Source: Archangium gephyra
GTDB taxonomy: Bacteria > Myxococcota > Myxococcia > Myxococcales > Myxococcaceae
Assembly: GCA_003243425.1 (NCBI GenBank)
Contig: QFQP01000013.1
Span: 1 to 64,000, forward strand
Direction of reading: 5' to 3'
DNA: 64,000 nt
Under the pieces are notes generated by a model. That model had not been told where the DNA came from. It was given only the letters and a program-made list of their open reading frames with translations, and searched no databases. Made by a program: the position numbers and the translations under genes. Below are positions 7,500 to 15,416 of the stretch, in pieces (the first letter of the stretch is position 1; each line of letters opens with the position of its first letter).

Positions 7500-9602
7500 A
7501 TGTACGAGTATCTGCTGGTCGACCTCGTGATGATCGCCCCCCTCGTGCTGGTGGGCCTCTTCCGCCCGCAGTGGTTTCAGGGCGGGCTCAAGCCCGGCAT
7601 CAAGGCGACGATCTCGGCGTCGATCCCCTTCATCGTGTGGGACGCGCTCGTGGTGAACCGGCACTGGTGGTTCAACCCGGCGTACGTGATGCCGCTGCGC
7701 ATCTTCGGGTTGCCCGTCGAGGAGTACCTCTTCTTCTGCATCGTGCCGCTGGCCTGCATCTTCACGTGGGAGCTCGCGTTCGCGGCGAAGCGGGAGCGGC
7801 CGGTGAAGTGGCTGTCATTCGCGCCGTGGCTGGTGATGGCGGTCACCGCAGCGCTCGGCGCGTGGGCCTGGTCGACGGGCCGCGAGTACACGGCGTTCTC
7901 GCTGTGGAGCGTCGGCTTCTCGGCGTTGATGGACGTCTTCGCCGGCACGCGCGTGTATTCGATGGTGAAGGGCTGGGCGTACCTGGTGACGGTCGGCGCG
8001 CTCACCACCGTCTTCAACGGCTACCTCACCGGGCGGCCCATCGTTCAGTACGACGAGCGGTTCCAGCTTCCGTTCCGGGTCATCACCATTCCCATCGAGG
8101 ACTATGGGTTCGGCATCGCGCTGGCGATGTTGGCGGCGAGCCTCTACCAGGCCAACCGCGCGCGGAGGTTCGCGCCGTCGCTGTTCACGTGGCTGATTGA
8201 AAAGCGCTTCGGTGGCTACCGGCACGAGGTCGAAGTGCCCAACCCGTCGGCACCCGAGAAGCTCGCGGCGCCTGAGCGCGTGGCGGTCATCGGCGGTGGC
8301 CTCGCCGGGTTGACGGCCGCCGAATTGTTGTCACGGCGCGGCTTCGAAGTGACTGTGTTTGAAAAGAACACCTACCTCGGCGGCAAATTGTCGTCATGGA
8401 AGGAAGACGTCGACGGAAAATCGCGCGATATCGAGCACGGCTTTCACGCGTTCTTTCATCATTATTACAATTTCAATCATTGGCTGGCCGAGACCGGGTT
8501 GTCGAAGGCGCTCGAGCCGGTGGGGGACTACCTGGTCATCGGCGCAGACGGCCGGCGGTACTCGTTTCAGGAGGTGGAGAACACGCCGCTGCTCAACCTC
8601 ATCGCGCTGTACGGCAAGGGCCTGTTCCGCATGGTCGACGTGGCGAACCCGACCACCGGTCAGGCGCTGCAGAAGTTCCTCGAGTGGGACGACCAGAAGA
8701 TCCCCGCGCAGCTCGATGAGGTGAGCTTCGCCGAGTACGCGAAGAAGGCGCGGATCCCGAAGTCGTTGATGGTCATCTTCACGGCGTTCGCGCGGGCGTT
8801 CTTCGCGCATGAAGACCGACTGTCGATGTCTGAGTTGGTGAAGAGCTTTCATTTCTATTACCTCAGTCATGACAGGGGCCTGTCCTTCGACCGGCTCACG
8901 TCGACGGTGGAAGAAGCGGTGATGGGGCCGCTCGCCACGCGGCTCCGTGCACAGGGCGTGACCATTCGCACCGGCGCGGCGGTGAAGTCGCTGAAGGTCG
9001 AAGGTGGCTTCGAGGTCGACGGTGAGCGGTTCGATTCGGTGGTGCTCGCGGCGAACGTGACCGCGGCGAAGGCGCTGCTGCCGGGCCGCTTCGACGCGCT
9101 GACTGCGGGTCAGCGGTACGCGGTGCTGCGCTTGTGGCTCTCGAAACCGCTCGGCGGCGAGAAGATGCCGGCCTTCGTGGCGACGGAGCGGGTGCGCGCG
9201 TTGGACGCGTTCTGCCCCGTGAGTGACGAGGTGCTCGAGCTGCACAGCTACGCGTTGCCCGATGACCTGAGCGACGCCGACGTGACGCGCGTGCTCGAAG
9301 AGGAGTTCAAGCGGTACGTGCCGCACTTCGACGCGTCGTCCATCACCTCGCGGCACCTGCAGCTGCGAGATGACTTCACGGCGTTTCATCTGGGGCTCGC
9401 CAAGCACCGGCCTTCGGTCGAGACAAACGTGCCCGGGCTGGTGCTCGCGGGTGACTGGGTCGGCCTGCCCTTCCCGTCGATGTTGATGGAGGGCGCCCAC
9501 ACCTCGGGCGTGATGGCGGCCAACGTGTTGTGCAAACGCGCAGGCGTCCGCACGTTCCCCGTGTGGTCGGTGCCGAAGCGGGGTCTGCTCGCGCGCGGCT
9601 GA
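7500..9602 (+). CDS. fused lycopene cyclase (CrtYcd type) and CrtU-like carotenoid oxidoreductase
   Basis: A 700-residue two-enzyme protein. Residues 1-~235 are a membrane domain with six to seven helices that contains both halves of the heterodimer-type lycopene cyclase, with the paired signatures PVEEYLFF (~70-78) and PIEDYGFG (~198-205). After a short linker, a FAD-binding amine-oxidase fold begins at ~260 (VAVIGGGLAGLTAAELLSR) and has IEHGFHAFFHHYYNF (~315) and LVLAGDWVGLPFPSMLMEGA near the end. The HGFHAFF.(Q/H)YYN pattern is typical of CrtU, which desaturates and shifts a methyl group on the beta-ring to give aromatic carotenoids; a desaturase or ketolase role is possible. I infer that the protein makes beta-rings and then modifies them. 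The gene is divergent from the ECF sigma gene across ~120 bp. No other crt genes are in the window. Confidence 0.85.
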   Translation: MYEYLLVDLVMIAPLVLVGLFRPQWFQGGLKPGIKATISASIPFIVWDALVVNRHWWFNPAYVMPLRIFGLPVEEYLFFCIVPLACIFTWELAFAAKRERPVKWLSFAPWLVMAVTAALGAWAWSTGREYTAFSLWSVGFSALMDVFAGTRVYSMVKGWAYLVTVGALTTVFNGYLTGRPIVQYDERFQLPFRVITIPIEDYGFGIALAMLAASLYQANRARRFAPSLFTWLIEKRFGGYRHEVEVPNPSAPEKLAAPERVAVIGGGLAGLTAAELLSRRGFEVTVFEKNTYLGGKLSSWKEDVDGKSRDIEHGFHAFFHHYYNFNHWLAETGLSKALEPVGDYLVIGADGRRYSFQEVENTPLLNLIALYGKGLFRMVDVANPTTGQALQKFLEWDDQKIPAQLDEVSFAEYAKKARIPKSLMVIFTAFARAFFAHEDRLSMSELVKSFHFYYLSHDRGLSFDRLTSTVEEAVMGPLATRLRAQGVTIRTGAAVKSLKVEGGFEVDGERFDSVVLAANVTAAKALLPGRFDALTAGQRYAVLRLWLSKPLGGEKMPAFVATERVRALDAFCPVSDEVLELHSYALPDDLSDADVTRVLEEEFKRYVPHFDASSITSRHLQLRDDFTAFHLGLAKHRPSVETNVPGLVLAGDWVGLPFPSMLMEGAHTSGVMAANVLCKRAGVRTFPVWSVPKRGLLARG

Positions 9603-9764
9603 AGGAATGGAACGCGGCGACCGAGGTGAGCCCGGGTGGGTCATCGTCTTCTCGTCGATGAACCCATGCTGCGGACCTGCGGCTCGAGGCGCGAGACCTC
9701 TGTGGTCTGCAGGAAGATGCTGATGAAGGGCGACCGTTCACGACGGTTCGTTCGAAAGACCCAC

Positions 9765-10265
9765 TCAGGACTTCAGTCGGCTCATCACCTGGCGAACGCG
9801 CGCGTCGACATCGCCCTGCACTTCGACCACCTCGACGCCAAACCCCAGCGAATCGTCGAGCAACATCGACCGCAGCCTCTCGTCGACCTCTTCGCGCAGC
9901 GCATCTGAACGAAGCTTCACGCGCGCTTCGATCGGCACGAACACCACCAACTCCAACGACTGCATCGCGGCACGCACACGCTCGAGCCACGCGTCGTCAT
10001 CGAACGAATCCGACAGGTAGGCCACGAGGTCCGCCGGGCAGCGATCGAAGATCACGTTTGGTTGATCATCGCCCAGCACCTCCAGCGAACGCTCCAGCTG
10101 CGCTTCGAAGTCTTCGACCGTCGGCGGCGTCGCGCTCTCGTAGCCATCTTCTTCGAGCAGCTCATACGGCTCGGCCACGGTCACGTACTTCGGCAGCGCG
10201 TCACCGAGCGCTTCCACCAACGTCGACTTCCCCACCCGATGCGCTCCCGACACGGCAATCCGCAT
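9765..10265 (-). CDS. small P-loop NTPase (AAA/kinase-like)
   Basis: A 166-residue protein beginning MRIAVSGAHRVGKSTLVE, a Walker A loop (GAHRVGKST) at residues 7-15. A Walker-B-like segment, VIFDRCPADLVAYL, follows near 70, and acidic helices fill the rest. The size and layout fit nucleotide-kinase-like AAA_28-type ATPases, but the substrate is unknown. I chose the ATG at 10265 because GGAGAG lies about 5 nt upstream and the P-loop should be near the N-terminus. The start overlaps the TGA of a possible small upstream gene (TGATG), which suggests translational coupling. Confidence 0.75.
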   Translation of the reverse strand: MRIAVSGAHRVGKSTLVEALGDALPKYVTVAEPYELLEEDGYESATPPTVEDFEAQLERSLEVLGDDQPNVIFDRCPADLVAYLSDSFDDDAWLERVRAAMQSLELVVFVPIEARVKLRSDALREEVDERLRSMLLDDSLGFGVEVVEVQGDVDARVRQVMSRLKS

Positions 10266-10399
10266 CACGCTCTCCACTTCTCGATCGCCGCGCGTCGCAT
10301 GTGCTCGTCGTTTCACAACCGCGCGACCCACGCGAAGAACTCCGTCACGTCGACGTCGTCTTCGGGCTGCGCCGGCTCGTGCGCCGAGACGTGGAGCAT
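10265..10399 (-). pseudogene. possible small gene with an in-frame TGA
   Basis: ATG at 10399, with GGAG 6 nt upstream, opens a 28-codon frame (MLHVSAHEPAQPEDD, then DVTEFFAWVARL) ending at TGA 10313-10315. The same frame continues for 15 more codons (NDEHMRRAAIEKWRA) with strong GC third positions, then ends at a TGA overlapping the ATG of the NTPase gene. Both halves look coding. TGG to TGA at that codon would explain the break, as would readthrough. No family is known to me. Confidence 0.35.
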
Positions 10400-10436
10400 C
10401 GGCGCTCCACTTTCAAGCGAAGCAATTCGCCTTCAC

Positions 10437-12002
10437 ATGCACCGCGCAAATCTGGGGGGCAGCGGCCGCCGACACCCGTTGGTGCACGCCCGACTTCTCG
10501 CGCTTTCGTTGGTGATGACGGCCTGTGGGTATGCGCCGATGCCCGGCGAAGACACCAACTTCGAGCCGGACAACGGCCACGACGACTACCAGACCGTCGA
10601 GCAGGGCCTGGTCAGCTGCGCCGAATCGCAGAGCACCGGCTACCGCAGCGGCAGCCCGTTCCCGGTCACGTTGATCTCCGTCGACGGCCAGCCGGTCGAG
10701 AAGAACACCGGCAACGCGTACGCGGTGATGCAGGCCGCGGCGGCCGCCAATGGCGTGGGCATTCGCATCAACGACGGGTTCCGCACGCCGCAACAGCAGC
10801 AGTACTTCTATTCCTGCTACGTGAACTGCAACTGCAACTCGTGCAACCTCGCGGCGGCGCCCGGTTACTCGAATCACCAGAGCGGTACGGCGTTGGACCT
10901 CAACACCGCGAACGGCTCGGTGCTCAACTGGCTCAACAACAACGCTGCGCGCTTCGGGTTCCGCCGCACGGTGCCCAGCGAGCCGTGGCACTGGGAATAC
11001 TTCGGTGGTGGTCCCGGTGGCGGGCCGTGCAGCGCGCCGCCTCCGTGTGACCGCTCGGCCGGTGGCTTCACGTTCAGCTGCGACGGGTCGCAGAGCGGCA
11101 TGGCGTGCGTGAACGTCAACGAGCCGTCGGACTCCAACACCTGGAACGACAACTTCTTCTGCAGCACGCGCGACTTCGGCATGCGCTGGTCGTACGCGGG
11201 CCCCATTGCAGGGATGGACTGCGCCAACGTCGCCGAGTCGTCGGAGTCGAACCCCGCCATCTGGGCCGACAACTTCCTGTGCACGCCGCAGCAGTCGCCG
11301 TGGAAGTTCTCGTGGTCGAGCGCGGGCCCCATCGCCGGGAAGAACTGCGTGCACTGGAACGAGACCGCAGACCCGAACTCCTGGCACGACAACTACCTGT
11401 GCACCGAGAACGTGGGCACCTTCACCAACGGCGGCTTCACCTTCACGACGGCCGGCGCCGGTGGCCGCGCGAACTGCGTGAACGTGAACGAGCCGTCAGA
11501 CCCCGACACCTGGAGCGACAACTTCTTCTGCACGCCGAACGACTACGGGATGCAGTGGTCCTACGCGGGGCCGATCTCCGGCATGGCGTGCACCAACGTC
11601 GCCGAGAGCGCCGAAGCGCAGCCGCAGATGTGGGCCGACAATTTCCTGTGCGTGCCGCAGAGCGCGCCCATTCGTTTCCACTGGAGCTCCGCGGGGCCCA
11701 TCGCCGGCTTGCCGTGCGTGCGTTGGTTCGAGCACGCCGAGACCAGCGCCACGTGGATCGACAACTGGCTGTGCGTCGAGCTGCGCGGCGTGGTCATCGA
11801 CGATCTGAGGCTCAGCGAAGAAGTCGCGCCGCCCGTGTTCAGCGAGCCCGACATTCAGGAGCCGGTCACGCAGGTTCCCGGAGCGCCCGTCGCGCCCGGC
11901 GAAGTGACGTCGATGCAGCTCGAGTCACGGGGCTGCACCGCGGCGCCGTCGTTGCTTCCGGTGTTGCTGGGCGCGTGGCTGCTGCGGCGTCGCCGGCACT
12001 GA
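10437..12002 (+). CDS. D-alanyl-D-alanine carboxypeptidase-like lipoprotein (M15) with six Cys/Trp repeats and MYXO-CTERM-like tail
   Basis: A 521-residue secreted protein. The start region ends in a lipobox-like LVMTAC; a GTG start nearer to it (10482) is an alternative. Residues ~55-180 are a VanY-type zinc carboxypeptidase domain with the signatures GYSNHQSGTALDL (zinc His and Asp) and EPWHWEY (catalytic Glu and zinc His). It would trim peptidoglycan stem peptides or act on a similar substrate. Six repeats of ~45 residues follow (~200-455), each with one Cys in the middle and one at the end in W.DN(F/W)(F/L)C. The C-terminus (SRGCTAAPSLLPVLLGAWLL, then RRRRH) resembles MYXO-CTERM, a sorting signal for surface attachment. 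It is divergent from the NTPase gene. Confidence 0.85.
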   Translation: MHRANLGGSGRRHPLVHARLLALSLVMTACGYAPMPGEDTNFEPDNGHDDYQTVEQGLVSCAESQSTGYRSGSPFPVTLISVDGQPVEKNTGNAYAVMQAAAAANGVGIRINDGFRTPQQQQYFYSCYVNCNCNSCNLAAAPGYSNHQSGTALDLNTANGSVLNWLNNNAARFGFRRTVPSEPWHWEYFGGGPGGGPCSAPPPCDRSAGGFTFSCDGSQSGMACVNVNEPSDSNTWNDNFFCSTRDFGMRWSYAGPIAGMDCANVAESSESNPAIWADNFLCTPQQSPWKFSWSSAGPIAGKNCVHWNETADPNSWHDNYLCTENVGTFTNGGFTFTTAGAGGRANCVNVNEPSDPDTWSDNFFCTPNDYGMQWSYAGPISGMACTNVAESAEAQPQMWADNFLCVPQSAPIRFHWSSAGPIAGLPCVRWFEHAETSATWIDNWLCVELRGVVIDDLRLSEEVAPPVFSEPDIQEPVTQVPGAPVAPGEVTSMQLESRGCTAAPSLLPVLLGAWLLRRRRH

Positions 12003-12020
12003 GTGTGTTACGCGAACGGC

Positions 12021-12611
12021 ATGCGCACGTTCGTTCTCGCTCTGGCGGTGCTGTTCGTCGGTTGTCCTTCGAAGCCCACGGTCGTCGATGCCGGGGCTGC
12101 GCCGGTGGAGCCCCCGGTGACGGCCCCCGCGCCGGTGGCGCCCACGCCTGACGCGCCGCCCGCCGCGGCTCCCGATGCACCGGCGCCGGAGGTGAAGGAA
12201 GCGGTGCAGGTGCCCACGAAGATCAACGAAGCGCTGGTGGTGACGCTGGTGCCCGCGGACACGCTGACGGCGAAGACCTCGGTCGAGTTCCGGCTGCGCG
12301 TGAAGAACCCCACCAACGAGCCGCAGGAGTTCTGCCGCTACCACACGCTCTTCGAAGGGCTGCGCAACGACGTGCTCGAGGTGAAGTCGGCGAGCGGCAA
12401 GGTGCTCGACTACCGCGGCATGATGGCCAAGCGCGGGCCGCCGACCGCCGAAGACATGATTCGCCTCGACCCCGGCGAAGAGACGATGAGCGAGGCGGTC
12501 GACGTGCGCGACGGCTACGCGTTCACCGCCGGCACGTTCACGGTGGCGTTCCGCGGCGGCACCATCAGCGGCCTGCCGTCGTCGGCGCCGGTGACGGTCG
12601 GCGTGAAGTGA
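12021..12611 (+). CDS. lipoprotein resembling the N-terminal domain of M35 (deuterolysin-like) peptidases
   Basis: A 196-residue protein. The lipoprotein signal ends at LFVGC, and residues ~22-62 are a Pro/Ala-rich spacer. The remaining ~130 residues form a beta-sandwich-like domain with the order VEFRLRVKNPTNEP, YHTLFEGLRNDVLEV, LDYRGMMAKRGPPTAEDM, LDPGEE and GTFTVAFRG. I recognise this arrangement from the non-catalytic N-terminal domain of bacterial M35 metallopeptidases. There is no HExxH zinc motif, so it is not itself a protease of that family. It may act as a stand-alone inhibitor, chaperone or binding domain. I chose the ATG at 12021 because the signal peptide starts there. It follows the M15 gene by 18 bp. 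Confidence 0.7.
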   Translation: MRTFVLALAVLFVGCPSKPTVVDAGAAPVEPPVTAPAPVAPTPDAPPAAAPDAPAPEVKEAVQVPTKINEALVVTLVPADTLTAKTSVEFRLRVKNPTNEPQEFCRYHTLFEGLRNDVLEVKSASGKVLDYRGMMAKRGPPTAEDMIRLDPGEETMSEAVDVRDGYAFTAGTFTVAFRGGTISGLPSSAPVTVGVK

Positions 12612-12617
12612 CGCCCG

Positions 12618-13175
12618 CTAGCGAAGGCCGTTGGCGACGCAGCTGAGCGCGCGCTCGATGAGCTGGTCTTCGTTCACGCCTTCGGGAATCGCGCGGCCCA
12701 GCAGCAGCGACGCGACCCCGTGAACCATGGCCCAGGCGACGACCGAATCAGTCTGGGTCATCGACTCACCGAGCTGCTTCCTGGTCGCGCTCGCCAGCGC
12801 ATTCCACGCGCGCAACGAATCGACCGACGGTTCACCGCCGCCGCGGAACATCAGCTCGACCTGACGCGGGTGCTCGCGCGCGAACTTCACGTAGGCGCGG
12901 CCCGTGGCGCGCAGCGGGTCTCGCTCCTTCAAGCCCGGCTCGAGCACGTCGGCGAAGCGCTTCCACGCTTCTTGCCGCAGCGCCTCGATGAGCCCGTCCT
13001 TGCCTGCGAAGTGATGCCCGGGCGCCGCGTGCGACACGCCGAGCACCTCGGCCACCGCGCGGAGCGACAACGCGTCGACGCCACCCTTCGACACCACCTT
13101 CCACGCCGTCGCTACGATCGCCGAGCGCAGATCTCCGTGATGGTACTGGTCCACCGGCTTCTTCTTCGTTGCCAT
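12618..13175 (-). CDS. TetR/AcrR-family transcriptional regulator
   Basis: A 185-residue repressor-type protein. The helix-turn-helix domain is at residues ~10-60 (LRSAIVATAWKVVSKGGVDA, AVAEVLGVSHAAPGHHFAGK) and the C-terminal ligand domain ends with WAMVHGVASLLLGRAIPEG, a feature of the WHG-type TetR C-terminal domain. A GTG nine bases upstream (13184) is an alternative start. It is divergent from the DUF2214 gene, and a perfect inverted repeat lies between the two starts, so it probably represses that gene and itself. The ligand is unknown. Confidence 0.9.
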   Translation of the reverse strand: MATKKKPVDQYHHGDLRSAIVATAWKVVSKGGVDALSLRAVAEVLGVSHAAPGHHFAGKDGLIEALRQEAWKRFADVLEPGLKERDPLRATGRAYVKFAREHPRQVELMFRGGGEPSVDSLRAWNALASATRKQLGESMTQTDSVVAWAMVHGVASLLLGRAIPEGVNEDQLIERALSCVANGLR

Positions 13176-13187
13176 GCGGCGCACCCT

Positions 13188-13206
13188 ATCTTGACAGTGA
13201 CAAGAT
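13188..13206. promoter_or_regulatory. probable TetR operator
   Basis: ATCTTG (13188-13193) and CAAGAT (13201-13206) form an inverted repeat around a 7-bp centre, between the divergent TetR (start 13175) and DUF2214 (start 13227) genes. The size and position are typical of a TetR-family operator. It overlaps the TTGACA of the promoter described next. Confidence 0.65.
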
Positions 13207-13219
13207 GCAATCGTTATTC
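13191..13219 (+). promoter_or_regulatory. candidate sigma-70 promoter, possibly giving a leaderless mRNA
   Basis: A consensus TTGACA (13191-13196) lies 17 bp from TTATTC (13214-13219). The expected transcription start would fall at or next to the ATG at 13227, and no ribosome binding site is visible. The -35 element lies inside the inverted repeat, so bound repressor would block it. Confidence 0.45.
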
Positions 13220-13226
13220 ATGACGC

Positions 13227-13667
13227 ATGCTCTCGTCTGCTCTGTTGTCGGCGTTGCACGTCTTCGCGCTCGCCATTGGTCTGCCCGGGGTGTTCCTGCG
13301 CGGGCGTGCGCTGCGCGCGGGTGACGTGCCGCGGGTGCTCGCCGCCGATTCGGCGTGGGGCGTGGCGGCGCTGCTGTGGCTGGTGACCGGCCTGGCGCGG
13401 GCGTTCGGCGGGTTCGAGAAGGGCACGCAGTTCTACCTGGCCAACCCCATGTTCCACCTGAAGCTGACGTTGTTCGTCGCCATCTTCCTGCTCGAGATGT
13501 ACCCGATGGCGACCTTCATCAAGTGGCGCATCGCGCTGGCGAAGAAGCAGCCGGTCGACCTCTCGAAGACCGGCCTGCTCGCGCGCCTCAACGCGGTCGA
13601 GCTCGCGCTGACCATCGCGCTGCCGTTCGTGGCAGCGCTGATGGCGCGCGGCATCGGCATGCGGTGA
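13227..13667 (+). CDS. DUF2214-family membrane protein
   Basis: A 146-residue integral membrane protein with four predicted helices (ALHVFALAIGLPGVFL, GVAALLWLVTGLARAF, LKLTLFVAIFLLEMYP, LALTIALPFVAALMARG). The conserved pattern includes GTQFYLANPMFHLKLTLF. This matches the DUF2214 family, whose function is not established. Its divergent TetR regulator and shared operator suggest a substrate-induced gene, perhaps for transport or membrane stress. Its stop codon directly abuts the stop of the convergent lipoprotein gene. Confidence 0.8.
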   Translation: MLSSALLSALHVFALAIGLPGVFLRGRALRAGDVPRVLAADSAWGVAALLWLVTGLARAFGGFEKGTQFYLANPMFHLKLTLFVAIFLLEMYPMATFIKWRIALAKKQPVDLSKTGLLARLNAVELALTIALPFVAALMARGIGMR

Positions 13668-15284
13668 TCAGAGCTTGTTCACCTGCTTCACGTTCCACAC
13701 GCCGCTCGACGGCGTCTCCGAGACCGTGAAGTACGAGGTGCCATCGAGCTTCCAGGCGATCGACTCGCCCTGCCCTTCGACGGTGTCGGTGAGGGCGATG
13801 GGCGTGGCGTTGAACGCGGTCTCGAAGGCACCGCCGGCCGTGGCGCGGAACTCGTACACGCGGCGGTAGGTGCGGAGAATGAAGCGCTCCCCACACGGGT
13901 GAATGTCGGCCGCGGTGGTGCGCGCGTAGTTCACGTCGGTGGTGGTGGGCAGGGCGATCTCCTTCACGAAGATGAGCGTCGCCAGCACGTCGGGCGTCAA
14001 CGTGGTGGGGAACTTGTACACGCGCGTCTTCGTGTCGTGCTTGGTGAGCACGTACACGGTGCCGGTGACCGGGTGCACCATCAGCGCCTCGGCGTCGTAC
14101 GTGCCGTCGGGGTACTGAAACGGGTAGCGCTCGAGGCCGGCGAGCGTGCTGCCGTTGGGCGTGGTGCCGACCGTCGGTTCAGCGACGCGGTACATCGCAA
14201 ATTGCGTGCGGTTGGTGCCCGACGGGAACGTGCCGCTGCTGCGACCGGTGTCGGCCATGTACACGCACGTGCCGCTCGGGCACGGGCCGACGGCGAGGTC
14301 TTCCCAGTCGAAGAGCGTGGTCGCGGTCATGGGGATGCTGAAGGGGAAGTTCAGGTTGTACTGAGCGACGACGCCGCCCGCGCCGACCACGAGCAGGTTC
14401 TTGGTGTCTTCGTTGTGCGTGTAGAGCAGGCCCGGGTTCTTGCGGCTGGCGGCGAGGCCCGAGGGTTCGAGCACGCCGGAGCCGCTGAACGAGAACGCGG
14501 TGGAGTACGTCGTCGCGAAGGTGTCGTACGTCGCGCAGGTGTTGGTGATGCCCGCCGGCCGCAGCGCGACGGTCTGACCGATGCTCGGCGCGGCCACGCT
14601 CGAGGTGCCGGTCAAGGCGGTCTGCAGCCCCGCGGCGCCGAAGGTCTTCGTCGACGTCGACTCGATGAGCCCGGCGGTCGCGCTCGCGAGGCACGACTCG
14701 ATGACCTCGGTGGTGCCCGCCGACGGGGTGATGTTCTCGGGGCAGGTCGCCGAGTTGTGCGCCTTCGCGCCGAACCACACGCCGACCACGTTGGCGACGG
14801 TGGTGGTGACCGCGGGGCTGTTGATGGACGTGCCGGTGTTCGACTGGCCGGAGCTGGTGTCGATGGGGTTGAGCGGGTCGACGCCCGAGAACGCGAGCAG
14901 CTGGCCCTGCATCGAGCTCGCGGCGTTGATGGTGAAGACGTAGCTCGACGGCTCGGAGGCGGTCGCGACCTTGAAGTAGATCCAGTCCTTGATGGCGGTC
15001 TGACTCGCGCTGGTGCGCAGCTGCGACCAGCCGCTGGGCGCGGTGAACGACGGCATGGTGGCGTTGCGCGAGGCGATGCGAACGAGCAACAGGTCGTTCA
15101 CCACGGTGCCCGCGGGCTTGCTGAAGGTCAGCGAGGTGACGTTGAGGCCCTGGGCTGAGGTCGCGCTGCGAAAGGCGACCAGGCCCTGCTGCGTGGTGGC
15201 CCAGGTGTCTTCGGGGAGCCCGGTCTCGGGGCCGCAGGAGGCGAAGGCGAGAAGCAACACTGCGAGTCGTGAAGTGATGTTCAT
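13668..15284 (-). CDS. large lipoprotein with N-terminal beta-sandwich and C-terminal propeller-like region
   Basis: A 538-residue lipoprotein with signal peptide ending LLAFASC. Residues ~40-250 match a common phage and secreted beta-sandwich pattern (SFTAPSGWSQLR, SEPSSYVFTINAA, LLAFSGVDPLNPID). Residues ~265-535 contain strands typical of a beta-propeller (SGLAASRKNPGLLYTHNED, DWEDLAVGPC, VYMADTG, EALMVHPVTGTVYVLTK, GQGESIAWKLDG). No catalytic site is clear; esterase-like or phytase-like propellers are possible. It is convergent with the DUF2214 gene. A role at the cell surface is inferred from the signal only. Confidence 0.75.
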   Translation of the reverse strand: MNITSRLAVLLLAFASCGPETGLPEDTWATTQQGLVAFRSATSAQGLNVTSLTFSKPAGTVVNDLLLVRIASRNATMPSFTAPSGWSQLRTSASQTAIKDWIYFKVATASEPSSYVFTINAASSMQGQLLAFSGVDPLNPIDTSSGQSNTGTSINSPAVTTTVANVVGVWFGAKAHNSATCPENITPSAGTTEVIESCLASATAGLIESTSTKTFGAAGLQTALTGTSSVAAPSIGQTVALRPAGITNTCATYDTFATTYSTAFSFSGSGVLEPSGLAASRKNPGLLYTHNEDTKNLLVVGAGGVVAQYNLNFPFSIPMTATTLFDWEDLAVGPCPSGTCVYMADTGRSSGTFPSGTNRTQFAMYRVAEPTVGTTPNGSTLAGLERYPFQYPDGTYDAEALMVHPVTGTVYVLTKHDTKTRVYKFPTTLTPDVLATLIFVKEIALPTTTDVNYARTTAADIHPCGERFILRTYRRVYEFRATAGGAFETAFNATPIALTDTVEGQGESIAWKLDGTSYFTVSETPSSGVWNVKQVNKL

Positions 15285-15351
15285 GCGGCGGTCGTAATCA
15301 CCGCGCGCGGGCGCCTTCGCGAATTGCCGCGAGCCGAAACGTCGGAGTGTC

Positions 15352-15367
15352 GTGAACTGGAGTTCAC
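15352..15367. promoter_or_regulatory. short perfect inverted repeat
   Basis: GTGAACT-GG-AGTTCAC lies 68 bp upstream of the lipoprotein start (15284) and 50 bp downstream of the TonB receptor stop (15417). It could be an operator or a small hairpin. No T-tract follows, so a terminator is less likely. Confidence 0.3.
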
Positions 15368-15416
15368 AGTGCGTCGAGCGGCGCGAAGGCGATGCCCGAT
15401 GGGGGTCGCGCGGGAG

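Noticed and set aside
9603..9764. Small gene between the carotenoid fusion and the NTPase gene
   Set aside because: One minus-strand frame (FISIFLQTTEVSRLEP) looks mildly coding but has no start codon and only moderate bias, so it is not supported.
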